Assembly (NCBI GenBank): GCA_963556695.1 | Contig: CAUWAG010000010.1 | Coordinates: 4,960,001 to 5,024,000, forward strand | Source of the DNA: Anthostomella pinea | Taxonomy: Eukaryota; Ascomycota; Sordariomycetes; Xylariales; Xylariaceae | Length of the DNA stretch: 64,000 bases | Direction of reading: 5' to 3' | In this document: positions 9,076 through 21,462 of the stretch, piece by piece | How the letters are laid out: each line of letters opens with the position of its first letter | Position numbering within the stretch: the stretch's first letter is position 1 | Notes under the pieces: model-generated | Seen by the model: the letters and a program-made list of their open reading frames with translations, nothing else | Databases searched by the model: none | Told to the model about the DNA's origin: nothing | Translations under genes and position numbers: made by a program

Positions 9076-12000
9076 CCCGCAATCGAGCATTCGAATGGTA
9101 GGGTTCTAAACCCCTGACCCTTGTCCATTGCGAGCCTCAGCTGACTGGGGAACCGACAGGCTGCTGGAGTCGAGACATGATATCAGTTGCTGCGAGGAGT
9201 TATGCTGTGAGGGCTGTATTGCCGGCTGAAAGGGCGGTCAGGTGCACAAGGATCGGTTGAGGATGGCAATACTCGGTTTTCCTGGCGGTTGGAATCTTTG
9301 GAAGTTCGATGGGGGGTTTTTGGATGTTTGCATAGGTAAACACTAGACGGCGCAAGTAATACAAACGGTGCACAACATGGAAGTTCGCAGAGCAAGAAGC
9401 AACATTCAAGGTAGCACCTGTGTCAAGAACTTTTTAAGTGGTACGTCAAGCCCGCTCTATTGAAGAGTGTAGCCGGAGAACTCCTATCGACACCCGTTCG
9501 TGGGTTGCGCTCGCACCGATCGTGGACAGCCCTCAGACACCAGTCAATCTTGCGGAAGGGACCCAAAGGGATTGCTATACTCTCACAGCCCTCGACGAGA
9601 TGACATGCATCGGGTTTCTGTACCTTATTGCGGACAACGTGCTAGCAGACTGAACCACGCTGCCAACTAGCTCGATCAACACAACACGATAGGGAGGTAA
9701 GATGTTGGAGTCAACATAGAGTCCCATGTCGGCGGTCGAAATGGCACCTCTCATTCAAGCTAGGAAGATCAGGCGAGGAGGTTTGGAGAGCCGAGGGACC
9801 TAGGGTTTGATACCTGATCTCGTGATACAGACATGTCTTGCTCGCGAGCTGGATGCACCTCGCAGGAGATCGATGGCACCTGGTAGGCTTCATGATGTCT
9901 CGGACTTCGTCACCTGAAACACCAGCCTTACACAGTGACGGCAGAAGGCCACAAGAATCTTCTATCAAGACGCGGACTAGTTCATGGCCAGCAACGGAGC
10001 CAAAGGAGGCGTCTCTCCGACGTGCATGTGTATATTTGCCCCTAATCCAGCACTTGTGAGGTCCGTCTGAGCCATGGCCGTTCTGCATTTTCACGGGCAG
10101 GGACAGGGCTTGGTCGGTCACTCTCTCCGGATCCGCATTAGCACGGGTCTCGTGAATTCCAGATGTCCCCGGCAGGGACATCCTAGCTATCGAGTGGCAA
10201 GGTCTTGATAGCCTGAGGTCAGCCTCCACAACGCCACCTCGAAGAAGTGAGCCGACGAGTGGTCAAGAATAACCGTGAGTCAAGAGGCGCTCCATTATAG
10301 ACAGCAGCTCAAGTCCACACAGGGTGAATCACCGGGCATAGATCGTATGGCTCGTTGAATGGTCATACCTGGGCCCCCTTGGCCCGGCCGCTGAATCAGA
10401 TGACCATCTTTCGCATGGGAAGGAAGCGGAAATGTGAGTAAACCAAGCGAGGAAAGAAGACCGAAATACAGACTTACAAACCAAGGGGTTGATAGGGCAA
10501 GGTGACCAACACTCGCCAGCTTCGGGCTTGCAAGGCTCCATATGACCTGTCGTGCTGTCGATACTAGCCAGAGCCGTGAGAAGGATGGCCAAGTGGATCG
10601 CGGGTCGGCCAGTGTCAGAAAATCGCAACATAGGAGAGACAGCTCTTGAAGCTTGCCATTCGCTGGAACCTTCAACCCACTAGAGAGCTCTAAAGTAGTC
10701 TCCGTGTGTTCTGTGGGACGGCCCAGAGTATGGGTGCCCATCAGGTGGGTCGGTGATCTTGCTGACGGCCAGCAGGTCTTGACCCGAGGGCTGTGGCACC
10801 AACGTCAAGCGCGGCCTGGCGCAGCTCGCGCTTATGATAAGACAGGCAAGCAGCGCTAATGGCTCGTCTCCGGGAGTCGAGATCGGTCTGCATTGACGCT
10901 GTGGATAGGGATGATGAATTTTTCGACTTCGGTGAACACTAGCGCAGCTTTTAACTTCCGTGGCAGTCTTCGCGATAAGCTTAACAGCCAGGCTACGACT
11001 AGTAACGGCAGATCTGGAATGTCTGAGACATACATACGCTACCCGCGGTGTACAGAATCCTTGGCCGTGGATCTGGTACAGTGCAGCGGCGGCAGCATGT
11101 ACGCGCCAGGCGGGCATGTCAGCAGTTGGGACAAGGGTAGCGCAGAGATCAGTTTCTGGCGCCAGCACGAGACAAGATCTGTAGAAGCGCGCTAATTCCA
11201 TGGCCATCTTGACCTTGATCACGACGTCACCAACGTGCAGACTCAGTGCAGGTCGGCCAGCCTGGAAAGGGTAAGTGAGAGTGCGTAGAGCGCCGTAGTG
11301 GTCTCGCATCCGGATTCCAGGGAAATGAGCGGACGGATATCCCAACACTGTGCAGACGGGACAGATAGGTTGACCGAGGAAGAATCAGTCGAGATCCTTT
11401 CACACCATCTTCTCGTCACGTTACTTGGGCGACACCGGAATCTTGATCCAGGATGTCTCAGGCAAAAGTCCAATCGTACTGCAGAAGACCCTTGCTCACC
11501 TGAAAGGACCCTGCTCGCGGCAACCCAGGCGGCTACGATTGGGTCTGGACCCTGCTAGTCAACTGCCAAGAAGGATCACTCCGAGGTTGCTGGTAGGAAC
11601 CTCCCAGCCTGTCTCTGGCCTTGCGCTCCGTGGAACAACAGGAAGAGCTTCTTCCGTTTGAGATGTATCACGAGACGGCCGCACATGCCAGGGTGTTTCT
11701 GCTGTAGACTTCCGCCCTCAGTTTGCTTCCCGGCTTTCTTCTGGAAGATCACTGTCGAGGTTGATGGGCACTGGAGTATGAAGATGCCACGTCGCGAGCC
11801 ACATGCACATAGCCACGGTGGACCTCGCCTATCGAGATTGCCCAGCGGTCTGCACTGAGAACATGGAATAGGCCTCAACTCTGTCGCATGCTATACGAAT
11901 GTGGCGGAGTGCATATTCGGACACGGCACTCGCCACAAACTCCTCGATCGCGCCAACAGCGACACGACGGACTCTTGCCCGTGGACCCAACGGCTTGGGT

Positions 12001-12300
12001 CTACAATGGCAAGCTATCGTAGGCCGATCTAAGACAGACAGATGCATGGATGCCGCCTGCCAGCGCACCAGATTCGGCCCAGAGCATGGTTCGGCATGCA
12101 ACTTTCAGCTGATCTTGTCTTGCTCACGCGGGACTCGCGCTGCAAGCGACAGGAGGTCCATATCGACATGTCCATGTAGGTCATGGCTAGGCAGTCGTCG
12201 AACAGACGAACGATCCTGGTAATGCGAAGCCGATGCTGCATCTACCTATATGTGCCGATTGATGCCAAATATACATGCATCTCAACCATTGAAGCGACCT
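9076..12300. other. Gene-poor intergenic region, first part
   Basis: Normal base composition but no ORF with coding character. The longest frame (minus strand, 10680-11348) is Arg/Ser/Leu-rich with no domain and no support from codon bias. I see no tRNA, no repeat family and no intron-linked exons that make sense. Confidence 0.55.
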
Positions 12301-15300
12301 AGGTGGCCGAGATTCGGAGCCGGGCCACTGGGCCGCGTTGAAGGCATGATAATTCGCACGCCGTGCTTCTTGGAGTCCTCACCAACGGCCATCTTCGCGG
12401 CCATGATGTAGATGGTGACGCCTCGGACAATGCGACGGTGAGGATAAGTGGAATAGCCACAACCGAGTACCGATTCACCGCTATGTTTGTCTGAATAAGC
12501 TTCATCTGTAGTTCCCTCCGTAGTTCGTGGCTAAAGTAGTCTGTGGAGATGGTCGTTCGGAGAAGTGTTTGCGTCTACCTTATGGAGTAACACACTTGAG
12601 GGTTGGAGCCGCACTAGGAGATGCAGCGAGCCCACCCTCATGAAGGCGTTTCTGTAATGGCGTCCTTGATGTCGCATGCATTCGCATCTTCCCTAAGAGC
12701 GGATGCCATAGGGGGTTGGCGAAGAGACGCTGTATGATCAAATTGGCGACAGTGAGATACCTATATGCAAGGGTTGATTCCTTTGGGGTCGCGACTATCG
12801 CCACTGTCCATTGGGCAGAAATTCGGAGATCAAGACCAATCAGAAAATTGGAAAAGCAATGCCATACCTCGCAGTTCTGCCACAAATGACGAGCCGTGGT
12901 GAAAGACAGGGTATCTTCCCTCCGTACTTCGGCTCATCTGTAGCTGGTTGGATATCTTACGCCGTGCTCACTGCTCACCCTGTAAGGTAGGTAATACTGC
13001 AGGTGAGACCAGGTGAGACATTGTTCACCGTTACATATCGAAGCACCAGGATGCTTCCCCTGTGGTACCTAGTGTGTTCTCCAAAGCGTGACGTCCGATG
13101 TCAGACAGGGTGACAAGACTGGTGGGATCTGGCCGTTCTGGGTCCTGGTTGCAGGTCGCGTCCGTGATACCGGCCAGGCACGGGAATAATGTTGCCTTCC
13201 CAGAGGTGTAACAACCTGGAAGACCTACCGGCCCTCGTCCTAAAAACGGAAGCAGGGCTAGAGCCTGAATGAGGGAGAACGGACGACTACCGGCAGTGCA
13301 TGAACATATGTCTTGATTGCCTAGATATGTTCAAAAGCGTTTCTAGTGTCAAGCGCCCCACGGTACATGGCAGGAATGGGGATGCTAGGAAAGCCAGGGT
13401 GAGGTGACGCTGACCGTCGATGAGTGTTACTCGTCGATGAGAGAACCAAGATCGTCTTGATGGAGCGGAGCTTGTAGAACCGGCGCGGTTTTTGGCGCTC
13501 GGAGAAGATGACAAGAGTGAGACATGCCGCTGTGGTGGAACGGTCGGTTGTGACATGCGAAGCTAAGCGTTGTAGCGAGCAGGTCATTGGACTTCCCCAG
13601 ACTTGCACCTAGGTAGGACTTTGGGTAGCTCGGTATTGTTGGAAGTAATAGACGAATATCATCCAAGTCCATAGTACCACTGGCAAGGCAGATAGATACT
13701 GTGATGCTGTATGATGTCGTACATGTTGCGTTCGTCGTAAGTGGTATAAGTCGAAAGACTCCCAAGTGGACTTGAAGTACGACTTACGGCGATACCTTAC
13801 CTGCTACAGGGATGATGCTGAGTTTTTGGGCGGCCCGCGCTGATGTTCCCGCCAACATGGGCCACTGCGCCTTCCAAGTTCTGCAATCCAGCGTGAGTTG
13901 TCATTCATACAGCGAGCCTGACCGCGCTGAAGAGAATCTTTACAGCGAGTACTCACTCACTGTTAAGCTGGGTTGCCTCATTCCCCGCAAATACCCGAGC
14001 CACCACCAGCCACCAGCCACCTTCGGATCCATCTCGCCATCGCCAAACCTGACGATTTTCCAGCATTGCCGCCGTTTGCCCCTCATAATTCTTTCTCACC
14101 TACTTTTCACCACCCCGATGCGACTGGGCAGAGCCTGAGGAGTCCGGTTGGAATTTGCAAGACATTGAGCACACCAGTATCCTCTGATTTGCCTGTTTCT
14201 TTATCAATCACTCATCACTCCCTCGTACCGGCACTGAAAAATGACAGGGTCTTCTACATGTGTGTGCCCTTACAGTAGCATGCTCTGCAGAGTAGCAGAG
14301 GGAGTGGGCTCTGGAAGCCTCGACTATCTCTGTTCTGCCCAACCAGGAAACAGCCGGCAGACGCCCGGGGTTGTTCTTTGACGAATAGTACTGTCGAGCA
14401 CTCTCTCCAGTCTTCTCATAGGATGTTAGAATATGCACAATCCTCCACAGTCCAAGACCTCCCTGCCCGCATATTGGCGCAGCTCCTCTCGCTCGCAGCT
14501 ACGAGGACACGCGGATGGGACTCACCAGGGCCAGTCGTCGCCAGCTCAAGGAGCTGCTTTTCTGTTCCTGCTTCGTGTCTCCAACGCGTCTACCTTCACT
14601 TGAGGGCAGATGGGCACACTAGGTGGTGTCTCGTTGGACCACCACAACGGCGCACACAAACACCCTCCACAATTCGGATCTCGTCTAACCTGTCGTAGCA
14701 TCATAGCATGAGGTGACTCAGCCGCCGTTCACTGGGCGCGTCAAGGTCAAGGCAAGACCCCTCGCTGCGGATCTGGTCAGACGTGCTCCGCAGAATCCAC
14801 TGCGGCCACTGCCAACCAGACCGCATACTCGGCCATTCCTTTGCGAGCCCTGCGAGCCCGGCACCTGATGACTGCTTCTACTACACGCGATCCAAAGCCC
14901 AGGGGTTGCTTGTTGGCCGTTGACAGGGGACTTTCCGCCACCCTCGCCCATGTCTCTGTGTATGTACCCTCTTCCTTGCCCATACCCCTGGGTACATCAT
15001 CGCCTTGTCGGATATGCAAGGTCAGAGGGCCAACCCTGCCGAGCACCCAGGTATCCTATATACAATACAGTCACCTCATCTTTTGAACCCTCCGATACTT
15101 CCGTCGATACTATCCCCTTTCTCTGCCCCTCCTATACATGGTGTTTTGTTTTACCCTCTTCTCATATCTTCCTCAGCTCTGCCAATATCGTACACGACCA
15201 GCATCTTGTCCATAGCACGTCCATCAACGAACACACAAGTACGACCTCGAAGGAAGCCACTACACTTCAGGTTCTCCAAGACTCTTGTACGGTTTAACCA

Positions 15301-15963
15301 GTGGGGTATCCCTCCAGTGTCATCCGTGGAGGGCACCATCCATCTTATTATTAAACGCCCAGAAGTTCCACACCACACCTACCGTGCCACCACACCATCC
15401 ATCTGTCCAGCTAGTCGGCTCCTTGCTCGACTTCCACGCGAGAAAGCTACACTCCATCAGGAAGAGATTCGCCCAGTTAGATCCCAGCCCTGGGCCCCCC
15501 TCTACCATCCTTCAACGACCCGACCACCCGATATTCTCGCTTAGCACATGAAAAATAATTCTCTTGTCCTCTCTGATATCACTTATCACTAAGTTCGCCG
15601 CTGAGTCTGTCAATTGGAGCTCAGTGTTTCCTGCCCTCGAATGTCCTCTCGTCTTCTTGAGGCTGGACCCCGAAAGTCTTATCGATTATATTGCGGGATA
15701 CCGAGGACTTTGGCCTTTCGTCTCAACAGCGAAGCGCAGTTTGTCGATCGGGCGTTATAGACGAGTCGTAATATAGTAAGGAAACTTATCAATGCACCAC
15801 TAGGTTGTTGCCATTGGTGTGCCCTCTTGCCCAGGCCTTCTTGCTGACAATAAGTCCAGGCGTTTCTCTGGCTTTACCTACACCCTGCTACTAGCCATGG
15901 ACGCTTAGCTTCTATGATGGTCGATCAATCAATGCTTCAGCTTGTGGTGATCAAGAAGTCGAC
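12301..15963. other. Gene-poor region and 5' leader of the next gene
   Basis: No convincing coding region. From about 15000 the plus strand becomes CT-rich (pyrimidine runs near 15100-15185 and 15480-15520), typical of fungal promoters and 5' UTRs, and probably belongs to the gene starting at 15964. A 5'UTR intron is possible because GTAAGG occurs at 15776. Two upstream ATGs are present: ATG GAC GCT TAG at 15897-15908, and an overlapping out-of-frame uORF from 15914. Confidence 0.5.
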
Positions 15964-18900
15964 ATGGCTTCCATCAGATCAGGCTCCGATCTCCGTGCGA
16001 GATCAGGTGACAGGTCTCAGTCGGAAAGGATAGGAGCTTCGATGGATATATACAAGGGCGAATTGCCACTGCCGGCTTCGACTCGCACCACCCGCAGAGA
16101 TGCTGACAACACCCGATTGGGGGTTACGCCAAGTTCGCAACCTCGGGCCCGGATACCACAAAATCAACCTACACGCATATCTGCGAGACCTCCTCTCACT
16201 CACGAAACACACGCATGGTCAGCCGGTTCAGGCTCCGGGCGCTCGAGCACTTCGCCCATGATACCAACCGGCGGGCGGACAGGTGCGCCTAAGCAGCCAC
16301 GGAACGTGTTGCGTCGAAAACAATCAAGCTTGTCCAAGGAACCCACGAGCGTACGGAATAAATCTCGCACAGACTCGGGAAGGACTGGCTCTTCGTCTTC
16401 AATACCGAGATCGCAGGCTCATGTCGACGCGAGCGCTGCTTATACGGATCGTAGCATGACGGAGAGCCCCGTTGAGTTGAGAATCGCGCATCAGGCCGAG
16501 CTACATCGAGCTGTGTTGCAGACTACCAGGATATACCCCGAATTGGATCGCTATCGCGATGTTCGGCTGCCGCCTTCTAGAGATGGCCCCTCAAGGGATG
16601 TCCTCTATAGACTTGCGACCGAGGATCTTCCACCTCCGACGCCGCAGTTTTCCGGATCCAGTAGCCATAGCCAGTTGAGTTTCCTCAGTGCCAGCCCTTC
16701 AACTAAGTTCTCCGAATCACCTGGCCCCAGTCCGTACAGCCGAGACACGACGCCTACCTCCATGTCTTCGCAATCCCCCGGCCTCGTCGCACCGATACGA
16801 TTTTCTCCCGCCAGAGTAAGACAAACAAGCCCAGCCGAGACAAGACCGCCCGTGACCCGAAGAAGAACCGGCAGCACCTCGAATGACAGTGATGCCTTTG
16901 GCGTCGACCATTCTGGTCTTGCTGTGGTCAGAGAAGTATTGACTTCGTCTTCATCTAACTCAACAGTACGGACGGACAACCAAAAAGAGAATAAGGCGCG
17001 CCGAGGGCGATCGCCAACACCCCCAAATCCGCCTCCGAGAAAATCGTCGCAAAAGCTGAAGAAGGACCGAGATGTGGGCGAAGTACGATCACCGTCGAAA
17101 GCATCACAGAGACCTACCCAGTCTGTGATGAGGTCTCTTTCACCTACCAAGATTGCTCAACCGCCTCGCGATCGAACTCCAGACGTGTTCACATCACCGC
17201 AGCGGCGACCTACGCCACCCTCTCGCCCTAGTAGAGATGGAACGCCAGACCTTTACTCCCAATTCGGTGGCCCTGTTCCAATCGGTCACAGCAATCTATC
17301 TTCTACGAGTCTTACAGAAAGACGACAAAGTGGCCAACTCGCACCTAGTTCACTGCCGAGATCAACGACTCCGTCTTCTAATCAAAACCGCTCAACATCG
17401 GCAAAAGCACCTGTTAACCGAGAGCCTACACCAGCACCTCGGACAGGCATCCCAACTAGCACCAAGACAAGCGCATCGGAGACGGGACGGACCACTAGGA
17501 CGCCTAGCCCAGGAGTGTCAACTTTCAAGTCAACATTCTCCCTTTTCGCACGGCGAACGAAGACCGCCACTGAGGTCGCAGAGACAGAAAAGAAGAAGAA
17601 GAAGGAGAAGTCAACTCGAAAAGGTCCTGCAGCTGGAACTGGTCATGAAGGATACGGCAGAGTCGGGGCGGTCAAAAGACGTAGCAGCAACGCCTCTAAC
17701 CTGCCGCGTGCTTCCTCTGAAAGTCCTGGAATCACTCAATCAACGGACCCCTTTCTTCTGGAACGAATGAATCCTGTCATCATTGCGGGTGGGGAGATCG
17801 TGGAAAACCGAAACAGTAGCTCTAAGCTGGCTCGGACCGAAAGCAACCAAACCATCCCTATGAGTCGCGCAAGCATTGACTCCCGCAACGCTTCATCTGC
17901 GTCCTTGTCGTCGAGGGAGGATGCTCGGTACACTTTGTGGCCTTCTCCATTGCCACGGGCATCTGTTAAATCCCGGCGTCCTTCAGACAGTAGCGACTCA
18001 GAAGCCGTTGCGATGAAGTCCACCATTGCATTTCGAAGATCGACGCGAGGGCTCCAATCCCCTGGTCATGCACCATTTGGCTTGCCCAAGCCGATCAATA
18101 CCAGGGCTCCATCTGCGGCGAGCATGGCGACGACCATCTTTACTGACGACTCGATGCCAGAGTCACTGCCAGAACCTGATCGTGGATTGCACGACCCAAG
18201 TAATCCGCCCAAGAAGCTGACCAAGCGAGCCAAATCTCCTCGCAAATGGAACCTCTTCGGTAGAAGCCAAACCTCAACAAAGGACAAAAAGCAAGTCGAG
18301 GCAAAGGTCGCAACAGCGAATGAAACTGTCCAGAGTAAGCCAGTTGCATTCTACACAATGATGGACTCATCCGAGCAGGAGGAAGAGCAAGACGTCGCTG
18401 CCATTCTGAGAGAAGCACAAATTATGCCTGCGCATGAGACATCAGCACATGGTCGATCACGGCGACCATCTACGGGTGATCGACCCATTGATTCATCACA
18501 GAACCAGGGCTCGACATCCGTTACACCTCGATTAAACGCGCTTCCTGTTCGAAAGCCACCTGCTCCTAAGCCAGAATCACATCAGGAATGTGTCGGAGAC
18601 GGAAACTCTACAAGTACGGCAAGTCGTCCGAGCAGGCTTCCTCAAGTGGGCAGGATACCAAAGGTTTTGAACTCCCGCCTAGAGCAAACATCTGCAAAAA
18701 GCTTCTCTCGGCCATTCCATCGAATTAGCGTTCAATTCCCGCCTCCGCAGCTAGACAGGGTAGATCCGCACTCGGTTGCCAAAGGTCCCAGTCCTACCAA
18801 CGCGCCAAGATCAGACATTGCTCCTGAGCCGACATCGAAAGTAGCGAAAGTTCCAAGCTCTTCAGGTCAAGGGGAACTGCTGGGGCAGGGGCCAACTCCC

Positions 18901-20412
18901 GAGATCGGTAAAGAGTTTCTTTCCTTTTCGCCCCATAATAACTCAGTATGCACCACAAGCACAGATTCTTGCAGCTCGGGAGTTGGGCTTTCCCTTGATC
19001 ATACGGCAGTGCTTCCAGAGCCGGCCGGGCCGCTTGGTGAGGACGAGGTCTGGGACGAGTACAACGATCTGCTTGGCGATCCGCCCCTGTCTGCGACGTC
19101 ATCGCGAGGTGTCCCGTTCCATCTTGAAAGCTACGAGACGAATCGGGCTGAGAGTTCAACGAAGCCCCTCGTATCGCCAACACTGACAACTCAGCTTGCC
19201 AAGGATGTCAGGGATTCTATTGAAACCGGCAGGAGCGCTTCTTCCAGTCATTATAGCGCTGATATGACCGCAAGGCTCAACGCAGCCTTCAAGTTTGGTA
19301 ACGATCAACCAGCGACGCCTTTTTCCGTCTCGGAATTTGTCTCAGGCTACGGCGACCGCAATAAGGGCAACGCTCTGTCGAGTCAAGAACGCGTGCAGCC
19401 TCAGAGGAACAGCGCGTCCTCGAATCAGAGTGTCAAGGCAAACTCTTCGCATCACAGAAGCTCGGGTAGCAGCAGGAACAGCGACGAGACTCCTCTCTCA
19501 CAGGTCAACCTTCGTGTGGGATCGATGACAGTCAGCAAGTGGCTCACGTTTGGGCATGTTCTCTTCAGTCCAGTCCGTGAGGATCTTGTCAATGTTGTCG
19601 GGTCACTCAAGCGCCATTCCATACTTGTCATCGACGGACTTGGCAATGACGACTGGTCTTTCTATGCGGCTGAGACGTATCCCGCCGCAACGTTCTTCAA
19701 CCTATCTCCTCGCGCACCAATACCTCAAGAACACCAGTCGAGCTCCTCATTTCCTCTCTCACCACCCAACCATCATCAGATTCAGTTTACATCCCACATG
19801 GATAAGTTCCCTTTCGGTCCTGAAAGCTTTACTTCGATTGTCTTCAGATTTCCAGCTGCTGCCCCAGAAGCCCACTACCGCAACATCATTTCCGAGGCCC
19901 GTCGTGTCCTCAAGCCCGGTGGATTCATCGAGTTGGCCATCCTTGACGTTGACCTCAACAACATGGGTAATAGGACCCGACGTTCTGTCCGTCGCCTGAA
20001 AGAGCGAGTCACCACCCGGAATCCTGATTTGAATCTCAGCAGCACTGCAGATCTCATTCTTCGCCTTCTCGGCAAGAAAGGATTTGTCGATATCAAGAAC
20101 TGTCGTGTCGGTGTCCCGGTGGCCAGCTCGATCACGCATTCTTCGAGCGTTGACGGCAAGAAAGACGAGCGCAGCCTGGCGGAGATGATGAGTGACGAAA
20201 CGGAGAAGGGCGACGAGAACATCACGAAAATGGTCTCGAAGGTCGGACGCTGGTGGTACAACCGCTGCTATGAGGTTCCGACGGGCATGCCGAAAAGCAT
20301 TTGGAACAACCGCGCATTGCTTGCTGAGTGCGAGGAGTGGGGGACGAGCCTCAAACTAATGGTCTGCCACGCGAGAATGCCAGTGGCAAGAGGACGGGTC
20401 GCGAGTGTCTGA
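15964..20412 (+). CDS. Large disordered protein with C-terminal methyltransferase-like domain, 1482 aa
   Basis: A single intronless frame. ATG 15964 has a good context (GACATGG), and the upstream frame offers no alternative. Residues 1 to about 1180 are low-complexity: Ser/Pro/Thr/Arg-rich with many SP/TP sites, poly-Lys near 540 and basic patches, so probably a phosphorylated scaffold. From about 1185 a folded region follows. It contains an SKWLTFGHVLFSPVRED segment, a strand with a weak SAM motif I (ILVIDGLGNDDW), a second acidic/aromatic loop, and EARRVLKPGGFIEL near 1310, the post-motif of class I type-11 methyltransferases. The motif I glycines are degenerate, so activity and substrate are unknown. 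Such proteins are conserved in Pezizomycotina as uncharacterised methyltransferase type 11 proteins. Two upstream ATGs (15897, 15914) could damp translation. Confidence 0.9.
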   Translation: MASIRSGSDLRARSGDRSQSERIGASMDIYKGELPLPASTRTTRRDADNTRLGVTPSSQPRARIPQNQPTRISARPPLTHETHAWSAGSGSGRSSTSPMIPTGGRTGAPKQPRNVLRRKQSSLSKEPTSVRNKSRTDSGRTGSSSSIPRSQAHVDASAAYTDRSMTESPVELRIAHQAELHRAVLQTTRIYPELDRYRDVRLPPSRDGPSRDVLYRLATEDLPPPTPQFSGSSSHSQLSFLSASPSTKFSESPGPSPYSRDTTPTSMSSQSPGLVAPIRFSPARVRQTSPAETRPPVTRRRTGSTSNDSDAFGVDHSGLAVVREVLTSSSSNSTVRTDNQKENKARRGRSPTPPNPPPRKSSQKLKKDRDVGEVRSPSKASQRPTQSVMRSLSPTKIAQPPRDRTPDVFTSPQRRPTPPSRPSRDGTPDLYSQFGGPVPIGHSNLSSTSLTERRQSGQLAPSSLPRSTTPSSNQNRSTSAKAPVNREPTPAPRTGIPTSTKTSASETGRTTRTPSPGVSTFKSTFSLFARRTKTATEVAETEKKKKKEKSTRKGPAAGTGHEGYGRVGAVKRRSSNASNLPRASSESPGITQSTDPFLLERMNPVIIAGGEIVENRNSSSKLARTESNQTIPMSRASIDSRNASSASLSSREDARYTLWPSPLPRASVKSRRPSDSSDSEAVAMKSTIAFRRSTRGLQSPGHAPFGLPKPINTRAPSAASMATTIFTDDSMPESLPEPDRGLHDPSNPPKKLTKRAKSPRKWNLFGRSQTSTKDKKQVEAKVATANETVQSKPVAFYTMMDSSEQEEEQDVAAILREAQIMPAHETSAHGRSRRPSTGDRPIDSSQNQGSTSVTPRLNALPVRKPPAPKPESHQECVGDGNSTSTASRPSRLPQVGRIPKVLNSRLEQTSAKSFSRPFHRISVQFPPPQLDRVDPHSVAKGPSPTNAPRSDIAPEPTSKVAKVPSSSGQGELLGQGPTPEIGKEFLSFSPHNNSVCTTSTDSCSSGVGLSLDHTAVLPEPAGPLGEDEVWDEYNDLLGDPPLSATSSRGVPFHLESYETNRAESSTKPLVSPTLTTQLAKDVRDSIETGRSASSSHYSADMTARLNAAFKFGNDQPATPFSVSEFVSGYGDRNKGNALSSQERVQPQRNSASSNQSVKANSSHHRSSGSSRNSDETPLSQVNLRVGSMTVSKWLTFGHVLFSPVREDLVNVVGSLKRHSILVIDGLGNDDWSFYAAETYPAATFFNLSPRAPIPQEHQSSSSFPLSPPNHHQIQFTSHMDKFPFGPESFTSIVFRFPAAAPEAHYRNIISEARRVLKPGGFIELAILDVDLNNMGNRTRRSVRRLKERVTTRNPDLNLSSTADLILRLLGKKGFVDIKNCRVGVPVASSITHSSSVDGKKDERSLAEMMSDETEKGDENITKMVSKVGRWWYNRCYEVPTGMPKSIWNNRALLAECEEWGTSLKLMVCHARMPVARGRVASV

Positions 20413-21462
20413 TGTCTCCTGGACGATCCTCGCCATGCCTACAACAATCACAACACAACTTAATACCACACTATTTCACTTGATTGGAATATATCCTCTT
20501 CACCATATGGGTTTTCGCCGATTTTTACATCACTCACCGGCTGGGATTCTTCAGGATCTGGTCATCAGCATGGAGCAGGGAACTTCATACAGAGAGAGAG
20601 TTCGCAAGACCGTATCAAACAAGATTTCGAAAGGGCGCAAGCCCGCTATAGTATCTATTCGTCAAGAAGGGCAGGAACCAACGACTCAGAGTCATTCATC
20701 AAGAGGCCGGTAAAACAGCACGGCTCTACAGCTTCGTCCCCCCCGATACATTACACCGGGCATATGGGACGACGGCGGCATTTCATTCTTGGTCCATACA
20801 TACCTCATCGTTTCCGGTTCGCTCACGCTTACGCCGGCTCGCTCAGTTTCCGACGCGACATAGTTCCCGTCACTATACTCTCGATTCTTCTGCAGGACAG
20901 GCCTTGACGGTTTTAACTGCGCCTGGGAAATCGCATCTACCACTTAATCGGCCGTCCAGATAAGGAGGACTTTGGCGCGCGAAAGGCTCTGGAAGCGGTT
21001 TCGGGGAAACGGTAGGGGATGCTTTTCATCCTCGTAATGGGCTTCATGACGACGCATATGGTTATGTTATATGATGACGTGAACGTTCGATGACAGCGGG
21101 ACCATGGATGTCCTGGGGATACTTGGATGAAGTTTGGATGAAAGCAGGAATCGTAACATGCGAAGATGACTTTGGCAGGTGCGGTTCGTCTAGAGATACC
21201 CCAGTCTTTTCTGAGAATGAAATAGAGCAATTTCTGTTCACCCTGTTTGATCTCGCATGCTGTTTGGCGTCGTGAGGTTTCATGTCGGTCATTTAGAAGA
21301 TGGTTCGGCACGAGTTACGGAGGTACCTCATCTGAGAGGGATTATGATGGTCTCTCCAGGCTGAAATACTGCTAGCTATTGGGACCAAGTTACATGACCC
21401 ACGTCTGAGGTCCTATTATTAAATCGGTTATAGCGTGGTAGGCCAAGCAGTTGCGCCGGCAG
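20413..21462. other. 3' flank and intergenic
   Basis: No gene is visible. Short frames here lack coding character. The first few hundred bases probably hold the 3' UTR and polyadenylation region of the 1482-aa gene. Confidence 0.5.

Noticed and set aside
10680..11348. Minus-strand frame of 222 codons in the gene-poor region
   Set aside because: Arg/Ser/Leu-rich random-looking composition, no domain, no codon bias, no promoter or splice support.
15005..15544. Plus-strand frame of 179 codons before the large gene
   Set aside because: Pro/Ser/Leu/Ile-rich because the leader is CT-rich. Best explained as promoter and 5' UTR.
16605..17150. Minus-strand frame of 181 codons inside the 1482-aa gene
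   Set aside because: Lies wholly antisense to a well-supported gene and has no coding features of its own.
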